NCBI RefSeq assembly: GCF_001544795.2
Contig: NZ_FCOI02000025.1
Coordinates: forward strand, 1 to 64,000
DNA: 64,000 nucleotides
Origin: Caballeronia temeraria
GTDB lineage: Bacteria; Pseudomonadota; Gammaproteobacteria; Burkholderiales; Burkholderiaceae
Direction of reading: 5' to 3'
Shown: positions 8,974 through 17,308 of the stretch, piece after piece
Position numbering within the stretch: the stretch's first letter is position 1
How the letters are laid out: each line of letters opens with the position of its first letter
The notes under the pieces: generated by a model
Seen by the model: the letters and a program-made list of their open reading frames with translations, nothing else
Told to the model about the DNA's origin: nothing
Database searches by the model: none
Made by a program: the position numbers and the translations under genes

Positions 8974-9954
8974 GTGCGCCGCGATGCCGAAGACCGTTCG
9001 ACCCAAGCCCGATACGGCGACAAGATGCTTCCGATAAAGCGCGGCGTACATCAGCTTCGCAATGAACCCTTCGACGAAGAGTTCAAGAGAAGAATCAGCC
9101 TGACCGAACCCGGCGAAATCTATGCGAAACGCGTACGAGAAAACCCCGAACGCCTCGAGCGCGACATGCTCGTCGCGATGGCCCGTCGCAGCGCAGGCGG
9201 CATTCTCGAACTCGCCGTGATTCCGACTTTCGCTACGCGCTGGCTGATCCCGCGTCTCCCGGCGTTTTATGCGCAGCACGATGACATCGTCGTGAATCTG
9301 ACCACGCGGGCCGCTCCGTTTCTGTTCAAGGACACGCCCTTCGATGCCGCGATTCATTTCGGCGATCCCCTCTGGCCCGGTTCCGTGGCAAAGTATTTGT
9401 TCGGCGAGGAAATCACTGCCGTATGCAGTCCGCGATTGCTTGCCGGCAAAACGAAACTCACGCCACGGGATGTTGCTGGCTTTACGCTGCTGCATCAGTC
9501 GGCGCGTCCGGATGCGTGGCGGCAGTGGCTGGCCCAGGCGGCGTTGCATGACATCGACAGCATGAAGGGCCAGCGCTACGAGCTGTTTTCGATGCTCGTC
9601 GAAGCGGCCAAGGCCGGCCTCGGTATCGCGCTCGTGCCGCGATTTCTGGTTGCGCACGAACTCCGCGCGCGAGAGCTGGTAAGGCCTTTCGACTTGCCAT
9701 TGCGGAGCGACAAGGGCTACTACCTCGTCTATCCCGAACGCAAGCAGAACTCTGCGCTGCTGAGAACGTTCGAAGACTGGCTGTTGACGACCGCACACTC
9801 GTACATAGAGACTCAGGAGTGGATACGACCATGCCACGGCTCGAACAGGCTCGACGTCTGCTTGCACTCGCCCAGACGGGATTGCACTATACGACCGGCG
9901 TTTTCGACAAGGAACGCTACGAGGAAATCGCCGCGATTGCGCATGAACAGATAG
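8974..9954 (+). pseudogene. 5'-truncated LysR-type regulator lacking its HTH
   Basis: From about 9088 the frame reads as a LysR protein (RRISLTEPGE, then the effector domain with AIHFGDPLWPG, CSPRLLAG and LVEAAKAGLGIALVPRFL), ending naturally near 9800. The roughly 60-residue winged HTH that should precede this is absent; the 38 residues before it do not resemble it. At the 3' end no stop follows the family's normal end, and the frame runs about 120 nt into the NUDIX gene. Without a DNA-binding domain it cannot work as a LysR regulator, so I call it a relic. It was once probably an ArgP/GcvA-like regulator for a neighbour. Confidence 0.7.
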
Positions 9955-10439
9955 CCGAGATCGCCTCGATGGAAACGGGCAAGGTCGCTGAACTCTTCGC
10001 ATTTGAGACGGGCTACGCGAACCCGAAGCTCGATGTCAGATGCGCGGTGTTCAACGCGTCCGGGCAGATCCTGCTCGTGCGCGAAGCAGCCGATGGACTG
10101 TGGTCCCTTCCCGGCGGCTGGGCCGACGTCGGTCTGTCGCCAGCGGAAAACGCCGCCAAGGAGGTGCGCGAGGAAAGCGGTCATACGGTCGATATCGTTC
10201 GCCTGCTTGCCGCGTGGGATACGGCGAAACATCCGCATCCACCATCGGTCTTTCACATCTGGAAGCTCGTTTTTCTCGGCGAGATCGTGCGTACCGGCGA
10301 AGTGATCGGCGTGGAAACCGATGCTGTCGAATTTTTCGGACTCGATGAGCTTCCGCCATTGTCGCTTGGCCGCATCATGCCGGATCAAATCCGGCGTCTG
10401 GATGCGTTGCGGCGTAGTGGCGAAGTGGACTTCGACTGA
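9831..10439 (+). CDS. NUDIX hydrolase
   Basis: The 202-aa enzyme has a complete Nudix box, G-x5-E-x7-REVREESG, within about residues 100-125, which binds Mg2+ and cleaves nucleoside-diphosphate-linked substrates. An N-terminal helical region of about 60 residues (LEQARRLLALAQTGLHYTTG) precedes the Nudix fold, as in the YjhB-like subgroup often annotated ADP-ribose pyrophosphatase. The ATG at 9831 is chosen because AGGAG at 9815-9819 lies just upstream; a GTG at 9819 would overlap that site. Substrate not readable. It is convergent with the haloacid dehalogenase gene. Confidence 0.88.
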   Translation: MPRLEQARRLLALAQTGLHYTTGVFDKERYEEIAAIAHEQIAEIASMETGKVAELFAFETGYANPKLDVRCAVFNASGQILLVREAADGLWSLPGGWADVGLSPAENAAKEVREESGHTVDIVRLLAAWDTAKHPHPPSVFHIWKLVFLGEIVRTGEVIGVETDAVEFFGLDELPPLSLGRIMPDQIRRLDALRRSGEVDFD

Positions 10440-10529
10440 AAGCATATAGATGGCGAAGCTTTGAAATATGAAAAATGGCTAGGCGGTTAGTTGCATATCG
10501 ATGCAACGACAAATAATTCGTCGTCCGAA

Positions 10530-11255
10530 TCACTTCTCGAGCACAGCATTCCGATGCGCTGTCACCAGTTCCGCCATGCTGTTGAAGCGGAAGTCGATGT
10601 TCGGCTGAACGCCCGGATCCATCGTCGCGCCAAAGCCAGACTGCGCATGACGGCGATAAATCCAGCACGACGCAAGGCCGAAGTCGTTCGCGGGCTTATG
10701 ATCGTGGAAGAGGCTTTCGGCTGTATGCAGGATGCGTTCTTTGCGGACGCCGCGTTCACTCAACTTTTCCAGCATGTATTCGAAATTGCGCGGCGAAGGC
10801 TTATACGATCCGACATCTTCCGCGGTATAGATGGCGTCGAATTCCACCTGTAGTCGCGCATTGCTATAGGCAAAGCTCTCGTTATCAACATTCGACAGAA
10901 TCACGAGCTTGTAATGCTGTTTCAGATAGCGCAGCGCATCGGCGGAATCCGCGAATGCGGGCCAGTCTCGAATCGAACGGCCATAGGCAATACATTCTTC
11001 CTGCGTGAACGAGACGTCCCACTCTTCGGCGAGCCGCTTATACACAATAGCCAGCACGTCCTGATAGCGCTTCCCCGGCGTGTACCTCTGCTGCGACGAC
11101 TCGTGCCGCGCATGAGCCTCCAGAACCTGATCGCGCGTCAATGCGGGCTTCACGCGATCCAATAGCGGGCGCAACGCTTGGAAAATCCCGGTTTCCCAGT
11201 CGATCAGCGTGCCATAGCAATCGAAGGTCAGCGTGTCGAAGTCGGTCAGTTTCAC
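10530..11255 (-). CDS. HAD-superfamily hydrolase, haloacid dehalogenase type II
   Basis: The 241-aa cytoplasmic enzyme has HAD motif I FDCYGTLIDWE near residue 11 (nucleophile Asp followed by C-Y-G-T, as in 2-haloacid dehalogenases), motif II VILSNVD near residue 120, and the Lys/Asp motifs in GSYKPSPRNFEY and ESLFHDHKPANDFG. L-2-haloacid dehalogenases hydrolyse short 2-haloalkanoates to 2-hydroxyacids. Many close homologues have no proven dehalogenase activity, so the substrate is open. It is divergent from the DyP-encapsulin operon with a 198-bp shared upstream region. Confidence 0.85.
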   Translation of the reverse strand: MKLTDFDTLTFDCYGTLIDWETGIFQALRPLLDRVKPALTRDQVLEAHARHESSQQRYTPGKRYQDVLAIVYKRLAEEWDVSFTQEECIAYGRSIRDWPAFADSADALRYLKQHYKLVILSNVDNESFAYSNARLQVEFDAIYTAEDVGSYKPSPRNFEYMLEKLSERGVRKERILHTAESLFHDHKPANDFGLASCWIYRRHAQSGFGATMDPGVQPNIDFRFNSMAELVTAHRNAVLEK

Positions 11256-11453
11256 AGTCTCTCCTGTCAGTCGATGAAGACAATAGGGATTACAGCGTCC
11301 CGCACTCCGTGATATTACAAAACCGTGCGTTTTGGAGTATTCGTTACTTCGGGTTGGTGTATCGTCGGTTCATTGCTTTGGCTCGGAGCCGGCGACCCGT
11401 ATCCTTATGATCTTACGATTCGATCAACCGCTTCACGCAATCGACTTCTTCAG

Positions 11454-12497
11454 ATGCCCAACAACACACCCGAACCACAAGCCGTCTGTAATCCGATTTC
11501 CAGAAGCGCGATCTTCATCGTCGCCACCATCGCGCGCGGTGAAGGCAAGGCCGATGTCGTGCGCTCATGGTGCGGCGATATCGCAGCGCTGGTCCGCGCG
11601 GTCGGCACGCGCGCGCCGACCGCGAACCTGTCCTGCGTATGCGGCTTTAGCGCGGACGCCTGGGATCTGCTTTTCGGCGCCCCGCGCCCTGCTTCACTGC
11701 ATCCGTTTCGCGAATTCGGCGCCGGCGACCGCCGCGCGATAGCGACGCCCGGCGATATCCTTCTGCATATACGCGCGGATCACATGGACCTATGTTTCGA
11801 GCTTGCATCGCAGATGCTCAACAAGCTCGGGGATGCGGTCACGGTCGTCGACGAAGTGCACGGCTTTCGATACTTCGATCTGCGCGACATGGTGGGCTTC
11901 GTCGACGGCACTGAGAATCCGACGGGCAAGAGCGCCGCGCAGTACACGATCATCGACGATGAAGATCCCGATTTCGCCGGCGGAAGTTATGTCATCGTGC
12001 AGAAGTATCTGCATAACCTGGATGCGTGGAATGGCCTCACGGTCGAGCAGCAGGAGCGGATCATCGGACGCGAGAAGTTATCCGATGTTGAACTCGACGA
12101 ATCGATCAAGCCCTCGTGCTCGCACAGCTCGCTCACGACGATCGAAGAGAACGGCAAAGAAGTGAAGATCCTGCGGCATAACATGGCGTTCGGGCGTCCG
12201 GGCGCGAAAGAGTTCGGCACGTATTTCATCGGCTATGCGCGCACGCCCGCGCCGATCGAACAGATGCTCGAAAACATGTTCGTCGGCAGGCCGCCGGGCA
12301 ATTACGACCGCCTGCTCGATTACAGCCGCGCGGTAACGGGCGGCCTCTTTTTCGTACCGTCCATTGATCTGCTCGACGAGCTTCCCGACAGGAACCCGAA
12401 CGCCGGGCCATCTTCCGTCGACGATAGCCAGCGGGATGATACCCGCACGGGAACATTGAGCATTGGCTCACTCAGAGGAACATCACAGGATGAATAA
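11454..12497 (+). CDS. DyP-type heme peroxidase, encapsulin cargo
   Basis: This 347-aa dye-decolourising peroxidase shows the catalytic GFVDGTENPTG motif (GxxDG, distal Asp) in the middle, a SHSS segment containing the likely proximal His, and KILRHNMAFG with the distal Arg. The last residues contain LSIGSLRG, matching the short Leu/Ile-Gly-Ser-Leu-(Lys/Arg)-Gly peptide that docks DyP cargo inside encapsulin shells. The linker before it is Asp/Pro/Ser-rich and probably disordered. The start at 11454 (MPNNTPEPQ) gives the family length; an earlier in-frame start would add 43 unlike residues. Its stop overlaps the encapsulin start by 8 nt, implying coupled expression of cargo and shell. Confidence 0.93.
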   Translation: MPNNTPEPQAVCNPISRSAIFIVATIARGEGKADVVRSWCGDIAALVRAVGTRAPTANLSCVCGFSADAWDLLFGAPRPASLHPFREFGAGDRRAIATPGDILLHIRADHMDLCFELASQMLNKLGDAVTVVDEVHGFRYFDLRDMVGFVDGTENPTGKSAAQYTIIDDEDPDFAGGSYVIVQKYLHNLDAWNGLTVEQQERIIGREKLSDVELDESIKPSCSHSSLTTIEENGKEVKILRHNMAFGRPGAKEFGTYFIGYARTPAPIEQMLENMFVGRPPGNYDRLLDYSRAVTGGLFFVPSIDLLDELPDRNPNAGPSSVDDSQRDDTRTGTLSIGSLRGTSQDE

Positions 12498-13293
12498 CTT
12501 GCATCGGGAACTCGCGCCGATTTCCGGCGCGGCATGGTCGCAGATCGAGGCCGAAGTCGCCCGCACCTTCAAACGCGCGCTCGCGGGCCGCCGCGTCGTC
12601 GACGTGAAGAGTCCCGGCGGCACCGCGCTGTCGGGCATCGGCACGGGGCATCAGACGAACGTCGCGTCGCCGAGGAAAGACGTCGGCGCGAAACTCTATG
12701 ACGTGAAGCAGCTCGTGCAACTCACCGTGCCGTTCACGTTGCAACGCGAAGCAATCGACAGCGTCGAACGCGGCTCGAACGATGGCGACTGGCAGCCGGC
12801 CAAGACCGCGGCGAACGAACTGGCGCTCGCGGAAGACAGCGCGATCTTCGACGGCTTCGCCGCCGCCGGCATCACGGGCATTCGCGAAGGCAGTTCGAAT
12901 GCGCCGACGTTCTTGCCCGCGGATGTCGCCGATTATCCGGCCGCGATCAGCCAGGCCCTCGAAAAGTTGCGACTTGCCGGCGTCGATGGTCCCTACTCCG
13001 TGCTGCTCGGCGCGGATGCCTATACCGCGCTCGCCGAAGCGAGCGATCAAGGCTATCCGGTCATTCAACACATCAAGCGCATCGTGAATGGCGATCTCGT
13101 ATGGGCGCCCGCGCTACAAGGCGGCTGCGTGCTCTCGACACGTGGCGGCGATTATGAACTGCATCTCGGACAAGACTTGTCGATCGGCTATACGAGCCAT
13201 ACCGACACTGCTGTGCAACTCTATCTGCGCGAAACACTCACATTCCTGATGCTGACGAGCGAGGCTTCCGTTTCCATCGCAGCGGGTGAATAG
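12490..13293 (+). CDS. Family 1 encapsulin shell protein
   Basis: The 267-aa HK97-fold protein self-assembles into a protein nanocompartment. Diagnostic stretches are the N-terminal MNNLHRELAPISGAAWSQIEAEV (the helix that binds cargo peptides on the inner face), RRVVDVKSPGGTALSGIGTG, DWQPAKTAANELALAEDSAIF, and the C-terminal YTSHTDTAVQLYLRETLTF. Length and motifs match DyP-associated encapsulins. The start at 12490 overlaps the end of the peroxidase gene; an earlier in-frame GTG-type start at 12463 is less likely because the family begins at MNNL. It probably stores the peroxidase and works in oxidative-stress defence. Confidence 0.95.
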   Translation: MNNLHRELAPISGAAWSQIEAEVARTFKRALAGRRVVDVKSPGGTALSGIGTGHQTNVASPRKDVGAKLYDVKQLVQLTVPFTLQREAIDSVERGSNDGDWQPAKTAANELALAEDSAIFDGFAAAGITGIREGSSNAPTFLPADVADYPAAISQALEKLRLAGVDGPYSVLLGADAYTALAEASDQGYPVIQHIKRIVNGDLVWAPALQGGCVLSTRGGDYELHLGQDLSIGYTSHTDTAVQLYLRETLTFLMLTSEASVSIAAGE

Positions 13294-13331
13294 CGGCATC
13301 GGACAAAACTTTCCTTTCATGGAGCACGATC

Positions 13332-13712
13332 ATGCCCAGCCAACAAAGCGGCTTGAGCGACGAGTTCATTGCAAAGCAGCGCGAGCGCCTTCTCGCGTTG
13401 AAACGTGTATTGCTCGGTAACGAGGAAGGCACCATAGCGGCTGAACGTCGATTGCAGGAAGAGCACGGTTCCGAAGCCGAAGAGTATGAGGACGACGCGC
13501 AACGCATGGAGCAGGACATCGCGAATCAGGCGTTGCGCAACGTGAACGATGGACGCATCGGCGATATCGAACGCGCGTTGCAGAAGATCGCTGAAGGCAC
13601 GTATGGGCTTTCCGATGAAAGCGGTGCGCCCATTCCGAAAGCGCGCCTCGAGGTCATGCCTGAAGCCACGCTCACCGTGGAAGAAGCGGAAAAGCGCGAA
13701 GCGGGCCAGTGA
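13332..13712 (+). CDS. DksA/TraR-like protein without zinc-finger cysteines
   Basis: The 126-aa protein has the DksA/TraR layout: an N-terminal coiled-coil region (residues 10-75) followed by the C-terminal module GTYGLSDESGAPIPKARLEV. Canonical members bear four Cys (or fewer in DksA2 types) that hold zinc around GTYGxCxxC and CxxC; here there is no cysteine in the whole protein. Canonical members bind the RNA polymerase secondary channel; whether this one does is unknown. It starts 38 bp after encapsulin on the same strand, with GGAGCACGATC before the ATG, so it could be the third gene of that operon. Confidence 0.82.
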   Translation: MPSQQSGLSDEFIAKQRERLLALKRVLLGNEEGTIAAERRLQEEHGSEAEEYEDDAQRMEQDIANQALRNVNDGRIGDIERALQKIAEGTYGLSDESGAPIPKARLEVMPEATLTVEEAEKREAGQ

Positions 13713-13798
13713 CGCTGCGCTCATTGCAAAAAGCCGGTCAAGCATCTTTCTGGTCGACCTGATAATCTCGTGCGAATTCATCTTGAAGGACTTTTAGC

Positions 13799-14674
13799 AT
13801 GAGCGCATCGACCGAATATGTGCCGCCAGCCGTGTGGACCTGGACCAAAGAAAGCGGCGGACAGTTCGCCAATATCAACCGGCCGATTTCCGGTCCGACG
13901 CACGAAAAGGCGCTGCCTGTCGGCCGACATCCGTTGCAGCTCTATTCGCTGGCCACGCCTAACGGCGTGAAAGTCACCGTGATGCTCGAAGAGCTGCTTG
14001 CGCTCGGTCATCCCGGTGCGGAGTACGATGCATGGCTCATTCGCATCGGCGACGGCGATCAGTTCGGCAGCGGCTTCGTCGAAGTCAATCCAAATTCGAA
14101 GATTCCGGCGCTCGTGGATCGCAGCGGCGCGACGCCCGTTCGCGTCTTCGAATCCGGTGCGATCCTGCTTTATCTCGCGGAGAAGTTCGACGCCTTCGTG
14201 CCGACGGATCCGGCCAAGCGCGCCGAGTGCCTGTCATGGCTTTTCTGGCAGATGGGTAGCGCGCCCTATCTCGGCGGTGGTTTCGGGCACTTCTATGCTT
14301 ACGCGCCGAGCAAGATGGAATATCCGATCGATCGTTTCGCAATGGAAGTGAAGCGTCAACTCGACGTGCTCGATAAACGTCTCGCCGATAGCATTTATAT
14401 TGCCGGCGACGAATACACGATCGCCGATATCGCGATCTTTCCGTGGTACGGCGGCCTGGTGAACGGCTGGCTGTACAACGCCGCCGAGTTCCTCTCCGTG
14501 CATCAATATAAGCACGTTCGCCGTTGGGCCGAGACGATCGGCGCGCGCGCCGCCGTGCAGCGCGGCCGCATGGTGAACCGGACATTCGGTGAGCCGTCGA
14601 GCCAGTTGCACGAGCGTCATGATGCCGCCGATTTCGACACGAGCACGCAGGACAAAGTGTCGTCGGGAAAGTGA
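13799..14674 (+). CDS. yghU: Glutathione-dependent disulfide-bond oxidoreductase
   Basis: The 291-aa protein is a glutathione transferase of the YghU/YfcG (Nu) class, which reduces disulfides such as 2-hydroxyethyl disulfide. Signature stretches are YVPPAVWTWTKESGGQFANINRPI at the N-terminus, QLYSLATPNGVKVTVMLEEL in the thioredoxin-fold half, and the helical half with IFPWYGGLVNGWLY. The asparagine/threonine-based active site (NRPISGPT) fits this class, which lacks a catalytic Cys. It is 86 bp after the DksA-like gene on the same strand; the neighbourhood (peroxidase compartment, YghU) suggests a redox-defence theme. The ATG at 13799 follows GAAGGA. Confidence 0.93.
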   Translation: MSASTEYVPPAVWTWTKESGGQFANINRPISGPTHEKALPVGRHPLQLYSLATPNGVKVTVMLEELLALGHPGAEYDAWLIRIGDGDQFGSGFVEVNPNSKIPALVDRSGATPVRVFESGAILLYLAEKFDAFVPTDPAKRAECLSWLFWQMGSAPYLGGGFGHFYAYAPSKMEYPIDRFAMEVKRQLDVLDKRLADSIYIAGDEYTIADIAIFPWYGGLVNGWLYNAAEFLSVHQYKHVRRWAETIGARAAVQRGRMVNRTFGEPSSQLHERHDAADFDTSTQDKVSSGK

Positions 14675-14952
14675 GTCATGGCTTCGGCGCGCCGCCTCCC
14701 GTTTCGCAGGTGCGCCGATGTCTTGGAGATGCATAAAAAAATAATAACGTCATCCTTTTTTCATAAATAGTGCTTTCATTGCGGTGCGCAAAAACTGGAT
14801 TGACGCCGCCCCGCCGATGCTGTCACGATTCGTAGGCCATACGAATCCATAACATTCCTCACTCTTTTTCGTGTGACGAATAGCGGATCGTTCGCGCGAT
14901 AATTGATTGCAGCGCCCTTAAAACGTGATAGCCGAGACACGGGAGAACGTCC

Positions 14953-16248
14953 ATGCTGAACGCTCGGGTTGGCGCCAGATCCGCGGAAAACGTCCGGATC
15001 ATCGCGGCTTTGCTCATGCTGGTCGCCGCAGGATTTCTCGCGATTCGCATGGTCATCATCTATCACTATTCCCAGAGCTATTCGGTCGATCATCCGAAAG
15101 CCTTCAGCGATTTCAATTTCTACTATTACGCGTTCAGCACCGTGCTGAATTCGCCGCACGATCCGTCGCTGATCTATAACAACGAGCATCTGGTTGCTTA
15201 TCTGTCGACGCTCGGCGCCAATCTGGACGACATCCTGATCTATTGTTATCCGCCGCAGTTCGCGCTGATCTTTTCGCCATTCGCGCTATTGCCGTCGTTC
15301 GACGCGAAACTCGCCTGGGTCGCGATGTCGGTCGTGCTGTGCATCATCGGCGCTGTGCTGCTTGCGAAAATGGCCTATCGCGGCGAAGACAAACGCGTGA
15401 CCGCGCTGCTCATCGGCGTGACGATGTTGAGCTTTCCCGTTCTGCATGACGCATATCTCGGGCAATCGAACCAGCTTCTTTTCTTTCTTCTCGTCACGCC
15501 GTTCTTTCTGATCGAACGTGGAAATCGCTGGCTCGCAGGACTCTTTCTCGCCTTCGCCGTTGTTTTCAAGGTGACGCCGCTCGCGATCGTCGGCCTGCTG
15601 CTATTGCGACGCGAATGGCGCACGGTGATATCGACAGGCGTCTGGGCTATCGCGATCACGCTCTTCACCGCGAGCCGGCTCGGCTTTCGCGTGATCTGGC
15701 AATATCTCACCGTCGAGATCGGACGGGCGCAGACGTACATCCTGGGCGCGGGCGGCTTGCCGGGCAATAGCTCGGTGCGCGGCGCATTGCAGACGATATC
15801 CGAAAAGCTCGGCACGCCCGCGTCCGAAGCGACGCTCCACGCAACATCGACGATCTTCGCCGCGATCATCTGTGTGTTCGCGTGCTACCTCGTTTTCTTC
15901 CGCAGCCGCGACAAGCGCATGGACTACGCGCTCGCATGCATGACGATGCTGCTCGCCGCGCCGATCCTCGAACCCATCCATATGGTCGTCGCGTTGATCC
16001 CGCTCGTGATACTTCTCGGCACATCGCTGGAACATCGCGATCTGCGGCTGTCCGCGATAACCCCTCGCATCGAGATGCTGCTTCTCGCGATTGCCGTGCT
16101 CCTGCTGTTCTTCATGGAGCGATCCGCGATGTACACCGTCTCCGCGCTGATCACCTACGTGCTGTGCGTCGCGCGCTATTTTGCGCCTGCCACATCGGTT
16201 CAGCGCAGCCTGCGCGCGGAATCGGGGGCCTTCGAATCGCGCGCCTGA
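14953..16248 (+). CDS. GT87-family membrane glycosyltransferase (DUF2029)
   Basis: This is a 431-aa polytopic inner-membrane protein with about ten hydrophobic helices. Motifs typical of GT87 polyprenyl-phosphate-mannose-type transferases are present: FNFYYYAFSTVL near residue 55 with an acidic Asp just before it, YPPQFALIFSPFALLPS, LGQSNQLLFFLL and FKVTPLAIVGLLLLRREW. These enzymes use lipid-linked sugars on the outer face of the membrane. No polysaccharide cluster adjoins it, so the acceptor is unknown. GGGAGAACGTCC precedes the ATG. The 278-bp gap before it contains AT-rich sequence near 14735-14770, probably its promoter or the end of yghU. Confidence 0.82.
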   Translation: MLNARVGARSAENVRIIAALLMLVAAGFLAIRMVIIYHYSQSYSVDHPKAFSDFNFYYYAFSTVLNSPHDPSLIYNNEHLVAYLSTLGANLDDILIYCYPPQFALIFSPFALLPSFDAKLAWVAMSVVLCIIGAVLLAKMAYRGEDKRVTALLIGVTMLSFPVLHDAYLGQSNQLLFFLLVTPFFLIERGNRWLAGLFLAFAVVFKVTPLAIVGLLLLRREWRTVISTGVWAIAITLFTASRLGFRVIWQYLTVEIGRAQTYILGAGGLPGNSSVRGALQTISEKLGTPASEATLHATSTIFAAIICVFACYLVFFRSRDKRMDYALACMTMLLAAPILEPIHMVVALIPLVILLGTSLEHRDLRLSAITPRIEMLLLAIAVLLLFFMERSAMYTVSALITYVLCVARYFAPATSVQRSLRAESGAFESRA

Positions 16249-16523
16249 CGAACACCCGGCGATGCCTTCGGTTCGAGAAGCGGCCCGATGCCGAAGGTGC
16301 CATATCCGCTAAGCGGCAGCGCCCGGCGTCGAAAACGAAGCAACGCCCGGTCAATTCAAAGACTTAACGCGGCCATCAGTTTTGTTTATCGCATTTTCGA
16401 TCGCAATTTTAACGAGGGTTGCGTGAAAGTCTCCGCCTCCCATCACGCAGAGTTCCGTCCAGCAAGGGCGTGACGCGTGCTCATGCGCTGCCGCGCTGTT
16501 AGCCATCTGAATCTTCCCACTGG

Positions 16524-16790
16524 TTAACCCTTTCTTTTTTGCCCTCCGTGATCGGCGTACGTTCGCACCAGCGGTGCAATGGCCTGTGCAACGCGCAACA
16601 GAATGAGCAACGCAGGCGCGAGCGCGCCGGCCGTCGCATATGTCGGCAGAAAGCCGATGCCGACCGTGCCGACGCCCATGATCACGAGCGTCGCGACGAG
16701 CACCTTCTTGCGGCCGCCCCTGTCGCCGAGATGGCCGAACACGAGCGCCGATGCGGTCGAGTAGATATAAAAGTCAGACCGCGGGGCCAT
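16524..16790 (-). pseudogene. Relic of an MHS-type MFS transporter with internal deletion
   Basis: The 88-codon frame reads SDFYIYSTASALVF, the first helix of metabolite:H+ symporters (usually ..EWYDFYIY..), and then jumps straight to GHLGDRGGRKKVLVATLV, the loop and third helix region (GHxGDRxGRK) found about 70 residues later in intact proteins. It then reaches LPTYATAGALAPALLILLRVAQA and loses similarity. It is therefore deleted internally and truncated. A functional transporter of about 430 aa cannot be made. Confidence 0.7.
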
Positions 16791-17308
16791 GCCTGAAGCG
16801 AGACCACGAGATCACGCGGTAGAAACGCTGCGGCACGTCTTTACCGTCGTAGAAACGCCTGCGCTCAAAACCATAAACAGAAGAAGGCAGCATTCGAATT
16901 CTTGCCATACGCAAGATGTTTTTTCTGCTGTCGGGTTTACATCAACATCAGAACAAAGTAACCTTTCCCCGCTGACTTAATCCCGGTAGCACTTGCCCAG
17001 GGGCGTGCATCTATTCGCGCCATCGTCAGAAAATTTGACGTCACCGAAGATCAATTGCTGCACATGTTACCGATGATCCGCGCGAACTTGATTCGCGAAT
17101 CATCGCCATCGAGCGCCAGCCCTTCCGCATGCACGTGAAACGCGTGCGCGGATTTGCTTCAGTGCATCTGCGCTGTCTTGCTCCCGTTGCACTGATGTCT
17201 TGCGGTTCAGCTTTCATATTGTTGCCGCAATTCGGAATACTAACGACAGAGGGAATTACTCCGGGTTTGCAACCGGCGTGCGAATACCCTTTAGCCATAC
17301 TAAATGTC
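16791..17308. other. Non-coding gap, about 520 bp
   Basis: No gene is supported here. The segment has lower GC near 16860-16960 and is probably the remains of the DNA deleted from the MHS transporter plus the promoter of the downstream glycoside-hydrolase lipoprotein. A short plus-strand stretch near 17030-17090 reads VTEDQLLHMLPMIRANLIRE but has no start, no length and no family I recognise. Confidence 0.4.

Noticed and set aside
8932-10002. 356-codon minus-strand frame
   Set aside because: Most of it is antisense to the LysR effector domain and the NUDIX gene start. Only its last 40 codons, outside that overlap, might be a gene relic.
17029-17160. Plus-strand stretch reading VTEDQLLHMLPMIRANLIRE as a gene fragment
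   Set aside because: No start, short length and no family recognised, so it was left as gap content.
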